Position numbers and translations under genes: made by a program. This document shows, piece after piece, positions 55,259 to 64,000 of a stretch of DNA of 64,000 bases. Source of the stretch: a bacterium (lineage in GTDB: Bacteria; Hinthialibacterota; Hinthialibacteria; Hinthialibacterales; Hinthialibacteraceae); assembly GCA_016125385.1 (NCBI GenBank), contig WGLV01000013.1, positions 120,791-184,790 on the forward strand, given 5' to 3'. The notes under the pieces were generated by a model. That model had not been told where the DNA came from. It saw only the letters and a program-made list of their open reading frames with translations, and did no database searches. How positions within the stretch are numbered: position 1 is the first letter of the stretch; each line of letters starts with the position of its first letter.

Positions 55259-55927
55259 ATGGCGCACTCACCCAAACATCAAGGATTCACCCTCATTGAA
55301 TTATTGATTGTCGTGGCGATCATCGGAATTCTGGCGGCGATCGCCGTTCCCAACTTTCTGAACGCCCGATCGCGCGCTCAAGTAGCACGAGTACAAGGGG
55401 ACATGGATGCTATTTTCAAAGCATGCATGACGTTTCGGCTGGATCATCCTCATTTTCCTAAAGCGACTGACGCCATTGGTGAAACCTATGTCAGCGGAAG
55501 AATCGGCACAGAGCATATCGGGGAGTATTACTCTTTTCAAACCAATAAAGCCGGCCAGTTTGTACCGCACTTGACTTCACCGGTCGCCTACATCGGGTTC
55601 GCGCCAATCGACGTTTTTTCAAATGATCCCCAACTCCCCTATAGCTATGCGGGAGGGAAAAAAGGATTTATCTGCACCAGTTTTGGCCCTGACCGCGATC
55701 AAAATGAGGGCGTGAACGACTTCGTTCACCGTGGTGATATTGATGAGCCAACCGCCTATCTTGGCGCTGGTGACGAAAATAGTGACAGCAGTTTGCTTGG
55801 CTCATTCTTTGGCTTGAACAAACGTTCTTCATCACCCGAGCGGTTGCGCATGTATTTGACTTCCCGCACCTATTCGCCCACAAATGGTCTCAACAGCAAC
55901 GGAGACATTTGGCGCGGCAACATCTGA
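55259..55927 (+). CDS. Type IV prepilin / type II pseudopilin-like protein
   Basis: Prepilin with a 9-residue leader ending in G, then FTLIELLIVVAIIGILAAIA with Glu at the fifth mature position, as required for processing and assembly by a prepilin peptidase. The mature domain (about 190 residues) is short and GspG-like in size but has a distinctive N-terminal half (ARSRAQVARVQGDMDAI) typical of minor pilins in uncultured phyla. TTGGAG lies ~11 bases upstream of the ATG. It is alone; no pilin assembly genes surround it. A GspE-family ATPase at 16673-19366 is a candidate partner. Confidence 0.9.
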   Translation: MAHSPKHQGFTLIELLIVVAIIGILAAIAVPNFLNARSRAQVARVQGDMDAIFKACMTFRLDHPHFPKATDAIGETYVSGRIGTEHIGEYYSFQTNKAGQFVPHLTSPVAYIGFAPIDVFSNDPQLPYSYAGGKKGFICTSFGPDRDQNEGVNDFVHRGDIDEPTAYLGAGDENSDSSLLGSFFGLNKRSSSPERLRMYLTSRTYSPTNGLNSNGDIWRGNI

Positions 55928-55991
55928 CGACTTCATTTTTCAAACGCCCACCGGCGTTCATCAATCACTTTATTACAGGAAAGGAACAGTC

Positions 55992-58913
55992 ATGAGCAAA
56001 AAAGCATTACTACTGATCTTCTGTGGGCTTATCGGGTTAGCCGTGCTCCCTATGCAGATTCATGCGCAGAAAGCGCTGTTTTACGAAACCTTTGAAGAGT
56101 TTGGCGTCCGTAATGGAGGAAACATACTGCCCGCGGGGGAAGAACGCACCCGCTTCGGAGGCCGACTGCCATCCACTGAAATGGAAATTGAGGCGCCGGC
56201 TGGAGTCAATACTGTTACCACAAGTCTGGCGCGGTGGATTCCCGATCCAACCGGTTTAAGTCTTACAGCTCTGTTTCTGGACGACCAGGACGAATCGCCC
56301 GGCGATAACTCGAATGGCGCGGATGGAGCCGTTTCTCTTTTTGAATCCATTCTATTAGATCGGGGCGATATTTCGGGCCACGCCGTCGTATCGTGGATGG
56401 CTATTGCTCGGCAAACGGATCAACCGGGCGGGGCGATGTTTCCAGAAACGGACACCCGTATAGACCGAGGGCCGGAAGGGTTGAACTTGATTGGCTTTGG
56501 CGGCGTGTTTCGTGATTTTGACACGGGTGAACCGTTGCGGGATTTCAGTGGCGAATTAACTTTAAACGCCGGGGCGAACGCTCAACTGGAAAGTCTTGGC
56601 GTCTCCTATGAGGCGGGGGCGCCGGTGTTTTTCACCTTGGATTTCAACCTTGAGCGATCGCTCTACGATCTATACATCAATGGCGTGCTTGTTCGAGAAT
56701 CCATCCCATTCTTTGGTATAGATGGCGAATCAGGTTCAACGTTGCGAGAGTTGGAATTGATTTCTACGGCCCGAGGTATGGGAGCATTCATTTACGACAA
56801 TATTTTCCAAATCGATCCGGATTCCGAATACCAACCGGTTCCGTTTCAAACTCCCGCCATTGCGGAAGACGCCCCGTTCATTCCATTGTATATAGAAGAA
56901 TTCGACGACGATCAGTTAGGAACAATCGCAGCCGAAGAAAAGGCGGACCTGTATGGGAGCAGGACGTTGACCACGGGCGTGGTCGAAGTCGCCGTTGATG
57001 AGTCTCAACTCAGCCTGGCGCGATCTCACCTGTTCGCCGGCAGTTCAATTACCGCACAATTTACTCTCCCTGACAATTTAAATGATGATTTGCGCTATTC
57101 ATTTGTGATTACTCCCGGCATGGACAGCTCAACCACGGTTTCGCTTGGCGGCCACGATCTGTTGCATTTGGCTGGAGACGGTCAACTATCGATCGATACG
57201 AATGCTGACGACTCGCTTGAATCACAAGATCGCAGTGTGATTGCGGGGTTGCCCCATTGGATTGTTATCGGCCACTCTCCCCTGGATGGCCGTTACAACG
57301 TGACCGTATACCGGGCTCAATCAGAATCCGATGCGCAAACCGCTGTTCTTGAGTTCAGTGGACGAACAACCAGCGGCGCTTTTAATGAACTTACGTTTGA
57401 TGTTGCAGGTAATTCCGTCTATTTGGATAATATCACTGTTGTTGAAAACAATGAGAATCCAAATGGCGATGAAGCCAACGTGTACCGCGCGATCGTGCAT
57501 GAAAACCTGGAGAGCGCGGCACGGGGAGAATCCCGTTTTGGCGGTACGGTTGGCGAGGATCCCACGCAATGGAGTCTCAATGCACTGCAAGCCGGTACGG
57601 AGACTGAAATATCGCTGTTAAGCGGCGCCGCGATTTCTCGCAGCGCACGCATCGCCTGGTCGGTCATTCCCAACCAGACTTCGATTGAATGCAGCGTCTT
57701 GTCCGTTCGATTCGGTGATGAAACCAGACGCCTTGCCGCCTTGCTCGCCGATGGCACATTTGGGATCGACACAGACGGTGATGGCTTATTGGAAAGCACC
57801 GGTTTATCGTATACCCAAGGCATACACAACACCGTACAAGTCATCATGGACTTGGAAGCCGGCGTATTTCAAGCCTCTGTTAATTCCAGCGACACGCTGC
57901 ATGGCGCACTCACGGGTAATACGCTGACATTGACCGGCGCCGCACTTTCAGGTCAACCAGGCGGCGGCGTTCTGTATGATGATTTGCTCGTAGTCGCCGA
58001 CCATTATGCAGCCGAATTCGCGCCAGAAGAATACACGGAACCCATTCTTCCCGGAAACGTGAAATTATTGTTTCAGGAAAATTTCGAGAATAATCCAGCC
58101 ATGTCCGACCGCCGCATCAATGAATTTAACTCACGGTTGTCTGGATTGCCGATTCCAACCCAGTCGAATGGCGTTTCAGATATGGCAATGACGGATATCC
58201 CCGGTACATTCTTGACGGTGGGGTCTCCATCCGCCGACGCGATATATGTCGCCGACCCTGACGGTGGAAGTCTTTACAGTCTTTTGGTGAACGATGATTT
58301 TAAGCCCACCGGGTTCACCGATTTTGAATTGGCCTTGCCCATCGATCCGATCTCCACTTTGCGGACGGTCCCTTACTCCCTGGTGATACCCGAGTTAGGT
58401 CAATCTCTGGAAAGCCGTTATGTGACGCTGCAATGGTCGGCTCAGGCCAAGCAAACCAATGCAGTGGGACTGACCTTGTTTACCGATACGCAAGTCGTGG
58501 ATGTTCCCGTCCCTCGGGGGCCATTTCAATTTCCCGCTCCGGACGGCGCCGCATTGGTTGGATTTGGCGGCGACGGGACTCTTTGGATCAATAACAATGG
58601 CGTGTTCGGCTCATCTGGCATGGCATACGAAGCGAACAGAACCTATCGCTTCATTCTGAACGTCGATCGTCAAAGCAATACGTATTCGTTACGCGTAAAC
58701 GAAAACACGGTACTTTCAGACTATCCACTTTCTGTTGATGCCTCAGCGGAAGGGTTTCTCCAAACCTTCGGATGGTTCAGTACGCTTGTATCCGACGGTG
58801 ACGGAACCGCCCTGCAGCAGTCCGTGGTTGGCGGCGGCGCTTATATAATTGACGATATTAGCGTTTGGGAAAGCGATCGATTCACTGAAATCAGAGATTT
58901 CCGGCTGTACTGA
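55992..58913 (+). CDS. Large secreted protein with four tandem lectin-like beta domains
   Basis: A 973-residue protein. ATG 55992 has AAAGGAA six bases upstream; the signal peptide ends near QIHAQKA. The rest splits into four tandem units of ~230 residues that each close on a D-x-I/L turn: FIYDNIFQID, YLDNITVVEN, LYDDLLVVAD and IIDDISVWES. Units 1 and 4 are most alike (ALFYETFEEF / LLFQENFENN starts, LVGFGG near the middle), suggesting duplication of concanavalin A-like or LamG-type sandwiches. Function is unknown; cell-surface binding is likely. It follows the prepilin by 64 bases and may be co-transcribed. GC is visibly lower than in the window core. Confidence 0.75.
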   Translation: MSKKALLLIFCGLIGLAVLPMQIHAQKALFYETFEEFGVRNGGNILPAGEERTRFGGRLPSTEMEIEAPAGVNTVTTSLARWIPDPTGLSLTALFLDDQDESPGDNSNGADGAVSLFESILLDRGDISGHAVVSWMAIARQTDQPGGAMFPETDTRIDRGPEGLNLIGFGGVFRDFDTGEPLRDFSGELTLNAGANAQLESLGVSYEAGAPVFFTLDFNLERSLYDLYINGVLVRESIPFFGIDGESGSTLRELELISTARGMGAFIYDNIFQIDPDSEYQPVPFQTPAIAEDAPFIPLYIEEFDDDQLGTIAAEEKADLYGSRTLTTGVVEVAVDESQLSLARSHLFAGSSITAQFTLPDNLNDDLRYSFVITPGMDSSTTVSLGGHDLLHLAGDGQLSIDTNADDSLESQDRSVIAGLPHWIVIGHSPLDGRYNVTVYRAQSESDAQTAVLEFSGRTTSGAFNELTFDVAGNSVYLDNITVVENNENPNGDEANVYRAIVHENLESAARGESRFGGTVGEDPTQWSLNALQAGTETEISLLSGAAISRSARIAWSVIPNQTSIECSVLSVRFGDETRRLAALLADGTFGIDTDGDGLLESTGLSYTQGIHNTVQVIMDLEAGVFQASVNSSDTLHGALTGNTLTLTGAALSGQPGGGVLYDDLLVVADHYAAEFAPEEYTEPILPGNVKLLFQENFENNPAMSDRRINEFNSRLSGLPIPTQSNGVSDMAMTDIPGTFLTVGSPSADAIYVADPDGGSLYSLLVNDDFKPTGFTDFELALPIDPISTLRTVPYSLVIPELGQSLESRYVTLQWSAQAKQTNAVGLTLFTDTQVVDVPVPRGPFQFPAPDGAALVGFGGDGTLWINNNGVFGSSGMAYEANRTYRFILNVDRQSNTYSLRVNENTVLSDYPLSVDASAEGFLQTFGWFSTLVSDGDGTALQQSVVGGGAYIIDDISVWESDRFTEIRDFRLY

Positions 58914-59297
58914 AAACCATCAACAATGTACTGTTGACGCAAAAAAATCTCTGTTATTTCTTACCCCCCCTGCCTTTGCGGCGGGGGGGATTTTTTCGCC
59001 CAGAACTGTTTTAAACCATGATTTATCGAATTCATAAACTCGTTCACCCGATTTCTAAAAATCCTTCTCGATCGTATCTCATCAGTAAGCAGATGAAATG
59101 CTGATCCCCCAAATACCCGCTCCGGCCGCCGTCTCGCGGCTGACGGTGACATTTCGTGCATATTTGGATCCAGAAAAAAGCCGATATTCATGAAATTCGC
59201 GTCTGTACGCGTGTTCGTGATTCAAGGCAAGATAAAGAGATCCTCGAGTGATCTCACGGACATCACAATGATTGAAGCGGCCGACTCCGTCCACCCG
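58914..59297. other. Intergenic gap with terminator-like and palindromic repeats
   Basis: Contains the hairpin at 58963-58996 and a second repeat from 59290 that runs into the end of the glycosyltransferase gene. Between them (59000-59290) I see no gene, RNA or conserved motif. Confidence 0.6.
58963..58996 (+). terminator. Terminator-like C-run/G-run palindrome
   Basis: Seven C (58964-58970) pair with seven G (58983-58989), an inner GCC/GGC extends the stem, and TTTTTT follows. It ends the secreted-protein transcript and belongs to the same C/G palindrome family as those near 55 kb. Confidence 0.7.
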
Positions 59298-59319
59298 CTA
59301 GCGGGAGGATTGGGGGAGG
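59294..59319. repeat. C/G palindrome repeat overlapping the GT2 gene end
   Basis: CCCGC-TA-GCGGG (59294-59305) plus TTGGGGGAGG (59310-59319), the latter identical to the right arm of copy B at 55004-55013. The GT2 stop codon and final residues (LPQSSR) are encoded within this repeat. Confidence 0.6.
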
Positions 59320-60455
59320 TTCCACGCGGCGGGCGTTTTTCCGGCGAGGGCGAGGCAGAGCCCCCACACCGCCCCCGCGTGCATCAGCAGGAAATGCCCC
59401 AGCAGGGTGAACGGCTTGTTCCAGCCTTCGTCGAGTTTGAGCGCGATCATCCCCACGCCTGACAACGCCGCCGCCAGAATGAGCAATCCCGTCCAGTACA
59501 CCACGTCCGCGAGCCAGAACCCGCGCAGCGCCGCCGCGCCGATCAACAGCCCGATGCACATGGGCAGCGTGAACCAGCGCAACATCTTGTGAGAGACAAA
59601 TTGCCACAGCCTCAACGGCGAACGCGCCATCAACGGCGCCAGCGTTATGAAGCCGCGCAATCCACGCGATACGATGCGCGATGTACGCCTGACTTCCTCC
59701 CACAGATCGGTATGCGGCTTCTCGTAGCCGATGCACTCCGGCTCGAACAATACGCTCAGCCCGCGCGCCCCGATCCGCATCGGGATTTCAAAATCGTTGG
59801 CCACGCGCGGGTCTAAACAGCCGATCAGCTCGCGCCGCGCCGCCAGCAACGAGCCACTGCCCACCAGCACCGATCCCATGCGGTTTTCCGCGCGTTTGAT
59901 GCTGTTTTCATAGAGCCAGTACGCGCCGGTCCCCCGCCCCACCGCGTTATCGTCTTCGCCCCGGGTGAAGATCAGCCGTCCGGTCACCATGCCGACCGCC
60001 GGGTCGCTGAAATGGCGCGTCGCGGCTCGCAATCCAGCGGGATCGAGCAGCGTGTTGGCGTCGGTGAAAAAAAGGACCTCGCCGGAGGCATGGGGCAGCA
60101 TGGCGTTCAGCGCGGCGTTTTTTCCGCCGCGTTCGCTGGTTATAAAAGCCTGGACGTCCGGCTGCGCTTGCAGAAATTCGCTGGTCCCGTCGCCGGAGGC
60201 GTCGGACGCGGCGAGAATTTGAAGGCGCTCGCGCGGGTAATCGAGCGCGCGCAGATTTTCGATCTTCTCGGGCAGAGAGGCGATTTCGTTATACGCCGAA
60301 AAGAGGATCGTCACCGATGGCGTATACGCTTCATCGGGCTGATGACGAATGGGCCGTAGCGCGGCGATGAAACTCAACGCAAGGTGATATCCGGCGTAGA
60401 CGTAAATCAATCCGCCGAGGCAGAGCCAGAAAATCGCTTCCATCGCCGTGTACAT
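59298..60455 (-). CDS. Membrane glycosyltransferase family 2
   Basis: Processive-type GT2 of about 385 residues. An N-terminal membrane helix (IFWLCLGGLIYVYAGYHLALS) precedes the GT-A domain: VTILFSAYNE, ASDASGDGT (D-x-D-like), FTDANTLLD, NDFEIPMRIG (acceptor-site Asp) and RTSRIVSRGLRG, in place of the usual Q-x-x-R-W. Four C-terminal helices follow. It probably builds or modifies an envelope polysaccharide; donor and product are unknown. The C-terminal six residues come from a repeat element. No Shine-Dalgarno is obvious before the ATG at 60455. Confidence 0.88.
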   Translation of the reverse strand: MYTAMEAIFWLCLGGLIYVYAGYHLALSFIAALRPIRHQPDEAYTPSVTILFSAYNEIASLPEKIENLRALDYPRERLQILAASDASGDGTSEFLQAQPDVQAFITSERGGKNAALNAMLPHASGEVLFFTDANTLLDPAGLRAATRHFSDPAVGMVTGRLIFTRGEDDNAVGRGTGAYWLYENSIKRAENRMGSVLVGSGSLLAARRELIGCLDPRVANDFEIPMRIGARGLSVLFEPECIGYEKPHTDLWEEVRRTSRIVSRGLRGFITLAPLMARSPLRLWQFVSHKMLRWFTLPMCIGLLIGAAALRGFWLADVVYWTGLLILAAALSGVGMIALKLDEGWNKPFTLLGHFLLMHAGAVWGLCLALAGKTPAAWNLPQSSR

Positions 60456-60638
60456 GCCCGGTTATGCGCTCACTTTTGTTGGGAATGCGCGCCCCCGCGT
60501 CAGGGGAGAATCAGTATAGCGTAGCGAGATCCGTGCGAATGTGAAACCGAATCACCCGCGGCGGCGCGACATAACGGCGATCGGAACGCCGCTCTTGTTG
60601 AATTCCCGGCGCAATCGATTCGACCGTTGCCTGAGTGG

Positions 60639-60675
60639 AAAAAATCCGGCCCATGAGAGGGGTTCATGGGCCGGA
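60639..60675 (-). terminator. Rho-independent terminator after xylB
   Basis: Perfect twelve-base-pair stem (60645-60656 with 60664-60675; TCCGGCCCATGA arms) with a seven-base loop. On the minus strand it ends in a run of six T. It sits 28 bases beyond the xylulokinase stop. Confidence 0.92.
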
Positions 60676-60702
60676 GGTTTTGACGCATGGCTTTGCGCCG
60701 CT

Positions 60703-62235
60703 CTATTTTGCGACGAGGTTCGAAAGCGTATGACACGCTCCCTTGATTCCGCCGTACAGATCGCGATAGACGGCGTAATAGTCATCATACTCTTTCGCGC
60801 GCGCTGGATCGGGCGCGACGCGCTCTTTCACCTGGATGATGGCGTCGCACGCCTCGGGGATGGAGTTATACACACCCGCCCCCACGCTCGCCATGATGGC
60901 CGCGCCGAACGCCGGCCCCTGATCGGAGGCCAGCGTGGTGATCTCGGCGCCGAAGACATCGGCCTGCAACTGACGCCAGAAGGGGCTTTTCGCGCCCCCG
61001 CCGGTCGCGCGGATTTCATCGATCTTCACTCCCAGTCCTCGCGCGATCTCCAGCGAATCGCGTAACGCGAAGGTGATGCCTTCCAGCACGGCGCGGATCA
61101 GGTGTTCGCGCTGATGACGAATCGTCAGTCCGATGAAGGCGCCGCGAGCGAAGGGGTCTTTGTGCGGGGTGCGTTCGCCGGTCAGGTAGGGTAAAAAGAT
61201 CAGCCCTTCCGAGCCCACCGGCGCCGTGGCGGCCAGCGCGGTCAACACATCGTACGGGTCTAGCCCAGACTGGCTCGCCTGAGCGCGCTCATCGCCCGCG
61301 ATGACGTCGCGATACCAGCGCAGCGACATACCCGCCGACAGGATGACGCCCATCAGATACCACATATTGGGTACGGAATGGCAAAAGGTATGCGCGCGGC
61401 CCCGCGGATCGGTGCTGGGCGCTTTGGACGGAGCGAGAATAACGCCGCTGGTGCCGAGCGACGACAACACGCGGCCTTCAACCACCACGCCCGTTCCGGT
61501 GGCGCCGCAGGCGTTATCGGCGCCGCCGCCCACCACGGGGGTTCCTTCGGCGAGGCCGGTCTCGGCGGCGAAGGCGGCGGTGACGCGCCCGCACACATCG
61601 GTCGACTCGCGCATGGGCGGCATCCATTCGCGCGGAACGCCCAGCGCGTCGAGCACCTCGTTACACCAGCCGCGCTGTTTCACGTTGAACAGCAGCGTGC
61701 CCGCGCCATCGGATACCTCCATCGCCAGTTCGCCGATCATGCAATAGCGCACGTAATCTTTGGGCAGAACCAGCGTTTTCGTCTTTTTGAAGTGGTCGGG
61801 TTCATGATTTTTGAGCCACAGCGCCTTGGGCGCGGTGAATCCGGTCAACGCGGGATTCGAACAGAGTTCGAGCAGTTTCGCTTCGCCGATGGTTTGAGTG
61901 ATTTCATCGCATTCGGCGGCGGTGCGGCCGTCGTTCCATAAAATGGCGGGACGCACGACGTTATTATTTTCATCCAGAAAAACCGAGCCGTGCATCTGGC
62001 CCGACAGCCCGATGCCTTTCACTTCGGCGGGGTTTACCCCGCTCTGGGCGAGCACCGCTTTGAGAGTGGCGGCGGCGGCGCGGCGCCAGTCGGCGGGGTC
62101 CTGTTCGGTCCAGCCCGGTTTGGGCGTGTGCAGCGGATATTCTTCGGTGACGCTGGCCAGCGCCTTGCCGTTTTCATCAAACAGAACCGTCTTGGTTCCA
62201 GACGTGCCGACGTCCAATCCAATCAGATAAGCCAT
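60703..62235 (-). CDS. xylB: Xylulokinase (FGGY family)
   Basis: ATP-dependent kinase making D-xylulose 5-phosphate, linking xylose use to the pentose phosphate pathway. FGGY fold: IGLDVGTSGTKTVLFD, GLSGQMHGSVFLD, WNDGRTAAECDEI and VVGGGADNACGATG, with GTSGVI and TGGGAKSPFWRQLQADVF in the C-terminal half. Length 510 aa. AAAGGGGGA lies about eight bases before the ATG. No xylose isomerase or transporter is adjacent. MHGS in the substrate loop fits xylulokinase; a related FGGY specificity is possible. Confidence 0.93.
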   Translation of the reverse strand: MAYLIGLDVGTSGTKTVLFDENGKALASVTEEYPLHTPKPGWTEQDPADWRRAAAATLKAVLAQSGVNPAEVKGIGLSGQMHGSVFLDENNNVVRPAILWNDGRTAAECDEITQTIGEAKLLELCSNPALTGFTAPKALWLKNHEPDHFKKTKTLVLPKDYVRYCMIGELAMEVSDGAGTLLFNVKQRGWCNEVLDALGVPREWMPPMRESTDVCGRVTAAFAAETGLAEGTPVVGGGADNACGATGTGVVVEGRVLSSLGTSGVILAPSKAPSTDPRGRAHTFCHSVPNMWYLMGVILSAGMSLRWYRDVIAGDERAQASQSGLDPYDVLTALAATAPVGSEGLIFLPYLTGERTPHKDPFARGAFIGLTIRHQREHLIRAVLEGITFALRDSLEIARGLGVKIDEIRATGGGAKSPFWRQLQADVFGAEITTLASDQGPAFGAAIMASVGAGVYNSIPEACDAIIQVKERVAPDPARAKEYDDYYAVYRDLYGGIKGACHTLSNLVAK

Positions 62236-62389
62236 GAGTCTTTCCCCCTTTGAGCGATAGCGGTTGCAAAATCAGGGTCGTATTCAATTCAGAATAAAAA
62301 TGCGATTGCAACGGTTGACGCCGCGCGGCGCCGGTCAGACACGGTATCATACATGAACGAGGGGGGAGAATTCGAGCGGGACGGGCCGG

Positions 62390-63991
62390 TCAGGCTGACG
62401 AGAGTACGTCGCGGATCGTTTTCAACAGCGCGCTTTGATTGAACGGCTTTTGCAGAAACGCGCATCCCTTCACCGACAGGTCTTTTTCACTCAGCTGATT
62501 ATCCGTATAGCCGGACATATAAACGATTTTGATTCCCGGAATCAGCCGGCGGACCTCCTCAGCCAGACGTTTGCCGCTGATGCCGGGCATAACGATGTCT
62601 GTCAGCACCAGATCGATATTGTGCGGTCCCGAGCCGAAAAATTGCAGCGCTTCGGCGCCGTTTTCCATCTCGATGACGCGGTAGCGGTATGCTTCAAGGC
62701 TTTTCCGAGTCAACGCTCTGACGTTGGGGTCGTCTTCAACGAGAAGAATGGTTTCGCTGCCCTGATAGCGTTCAACATTGACCTCAATCTTCTCGAATCC
62801 GTTCGCCGGGTGATCGATCGAAGGGAAATACAGACTGAAAATCGAACCGCGCCCCGGTTCACTCTCGACCCGAACTCCTCCGCCGCACTTTTGCAGGAAG
62901 CCGTACACGGTCGAAAGCCCCAGCCCCGTTCCTTTTCCCTTGGGCTTGGTGGTGAAAAACGGATCGAAGATCCGCTCCCGATTTTCAGGAACGATCCCCA
63001 CGCCTTCGTCTTCCACCTCGATCACCGAATAATCGCCCGGCTCAATCAAAATCCCAGCCGGTTTCGATGAAGCGGTCACGGCTTGAGCGTACGACCGGAT
63101 CGTCAAACGCCCGCCCTCGGGCATGGCGTCGCGCGCATTGAGCGCCAGGTTGAGAATCGCCTGTTCGAGCAGCCCCGGATCGGCCAGAATGGGTTTGACT
63201 TCCTCGTCAGGCTCGACGATCACCTTGATGTTTTCGCCGATCAACCGGGGGAGAAACTTTCGCTGGATAGCCAGAATATCATTTACATGCAATATCTGAG
63301 GATTGTTGACCTGTTTTCGGCTGAAGGTCAGCAACTGTTTCGTAAGCGAGGCGGCGCGTTCGCCGGCTTCCTTGATGGCTTTGAAATGATCCACGGCGGG
63401 GTCGCCGGGATCGATCGTCGCCAGCGCGAGTTCGCTATGCCCGTTGATGGTCATCAGAAAATTATTGAAATCATGAGCGACGCCGCTCGCCAGCAGGCCG
63501 ATGGCCTCCATCTTCTGGGCGTGGCGCAGTTCCTCTTCCAACGTTTCTTTTTCAATCGTAACCGCGTTATGTTGCTGTTTGAGTTCGTCGTATTCCAGAC
63601 GCGACGCGCTCTGATGATGCCACGACGCCCACGCCAGCGCCACCAGAAAAGCCAGCATGCTCGACACGATCGCCGTGACGCCGCCGGGCAGTATGATTGA
63701 ATTGTGAAAAACCGCGCTGAACAGCCCCATGTATACGACCGATGTCACCACCTCGCGCAGTTCAAGCGTACCAAGCATTGGTAAACACGCCGCCATAAAG
63801 AATACAAACATCAGAGGGGTTTGTACTCCCAGAACAGTAAAGAGCGCGGGGACGTACCAGGGGCTGATATAAGCAATCAGTTGTCTGGTGAATGGTTTTA
63901 CCGGATAAAACCATCTTATTGCGATTTCAGTGATTGCGATTCCAGCCAGAGCGACAATCGGAAAATAGGGATCACGGGAGGCATGCCGCAT
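62390..63991 (-). CDS. Hybrid sensor histidine kinase with C-terminal receiver
   Basis: Membrane-bound two-component protein, 533 residues or more. The first ~130 residues hold four or five hydrophobic segments, then a coiled coil (~130-160). The dimerisation/phospho-acceptor histidine is His173 in VAHDFNN; HATPase motifs are NLALNARDAMPEGG (N box), DEGVGI (G1), FDPFFTTKPKGKGTGLGL (F/G2). The C-terminal receiver (~415-530) has the phospho-acceptor Asp465 in LVLTDIVMPG. The start is nine bases from the window edge, with the frame open upstream (PGI), so true 5' end is uncertain. No response regulator is nearby. Confidence 0.92.
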   Translation of the reverse strand: MRHASRDPYFPIVALAGIAITEIAIRWFYPVKPFTRQLIAYISPWYVPALFTVLGVQTPLMFVFFMAACLPMLGTLELREVVTSVVYMGLFSAVFHNSIILPGGVTAIVSSMLAFLVALAWASWHHQSASRLEYDELKQQHNAVTIEKETLEEELRHAQKMEAIGLLASGVAHDFNNFLMTINGHSELALATIDPGDPAVDHFKAIKEAGERAASLTKQLLTFSRKQVNNPQILHVNDILAIQRKFLPRLIGENIKVIVEPDEEVKPILADPGLLEQAILNLALNARDAMPEGGRLTIRSYAQAVTASSKPAGILIEPGDYSVIEVEDEGVGIVPENRERIFDPFFTTKPKGKGTGLGLSTVYGFLQKCGGGVRVESEPGRGSIFSLYFPSIDHPANGFEKIEVNVERYQGSETILLVEDDPNVRALTRKSLEAYRYRVIEMENGAEALQFFGSGPHNIDLVLTDIVMPGISGKRLAEEVRRLIPGIKIVYMSGYTDNQLSEKDLSVKGCAFLQKPFNQSALLKTIRDVLSSA

Positions 63992-64000
63992 GATTCCCGG

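Overview
The window is one continuous stretch of bacterial chromosome with fairly high GC and densely packed genes on both strands. The organism is Gram-negative. Support comes from LPS/exopolysaccharide-type genes, lipoproteins with lipoboxes, Tat signal peptides, a GspE/PilB-type ATPase, a type IV prepilin, bactofilin and a Tat-exported Gfo/Idh-type oxidoreductase. This mix suggests an uncultured lineage near the PVC/FCB groups or candidate phyla such as Hydrogenedentota, Sumerlaeota or Hinthialibacterota. That placement is inferred from gene style only; no rRNA or tRNA gene was found.

Layout. 0-5 kb: the 3' part of dnaE, a polysaccharide deacetylase lipoprotein, and a polysaccharide pyruvyl transferase split by a one-base shift. 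5-8 kb: a membrane/propeller-like protein translationally coupled to an O-antigen ligase. 8-16.6 kb: a 23S rRNA methyltransferase, gamma-glutamyltransferase, a DUF2298/YYY membrane protein overlapping trpC, and a lipoprotein with an ADP-ribosylglycohydrolase-like fold. 16.7-21.9 kb: a minus-strand group made of a membrane-anchored TPR-GspE fusion ATPase, a SUMF1-fold exported protein, and a TPR protein whose N-terminal domain resembles that of the ATPase. 22-27 kb: Tat-exported oxidoreductase, LemA pair, an orphan HigA antitoxin with a broken higB remnant, and trpD. 27-36 kb: a WecG-type/phosphoglycosyl-transferase fusion, tatA, a STAS protein, pyruvoyl arginine decarboxylase, an epimerase, a sugar-binding lipoprotein, bactofilin, a PLP enzyme and a DksA/TraR-type zinc protein. 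36-46 kb: a Ski2-like helicase fused to a PhoB-type winged helix, two secreted carbohydrate-related proteins, a cobalamin/radical SAM enzyme, a B-box/Yip1-like protein, an isolated phage-portal-like gene and an isolated nuoI. 47-54.7 kb: a heme operon hemA-hemE-hemN-hemG-hemH-hemC, preceded by an unusual AT-rich leader with three AGTGCGGC elements. 54.7-59.3 kb: a lower-GC patch with a prepilin and a four-repeat secreted protein, bordered by C-run/G-run palindromes. 59.3-64 kb: glycosyltransferase, xylulokinase and a hybrid histidine kinase that runs to the window edge.

How the genes work together. The heme operon supplies most of the steps from glutamyl-tRNA to protoheme; hemL, hemB and hemD must lie elsewhere. 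Several scattered genes (deacetylase, pyruvyl transferase, O-antigen ligase, WecG/phosphoglycosyl-transferase fusion, GT2, bactofilin) point to an envelope polysaccharide programme. trpC and trpD are far apart, so the trp pathway is dispersed. The strongest candidates for something undescribed are the membrane-tethered TPR-GspE ATPase with its two neighbours, the helicase/PhoB fusion, the lone portal-like gene, and the hem leader.
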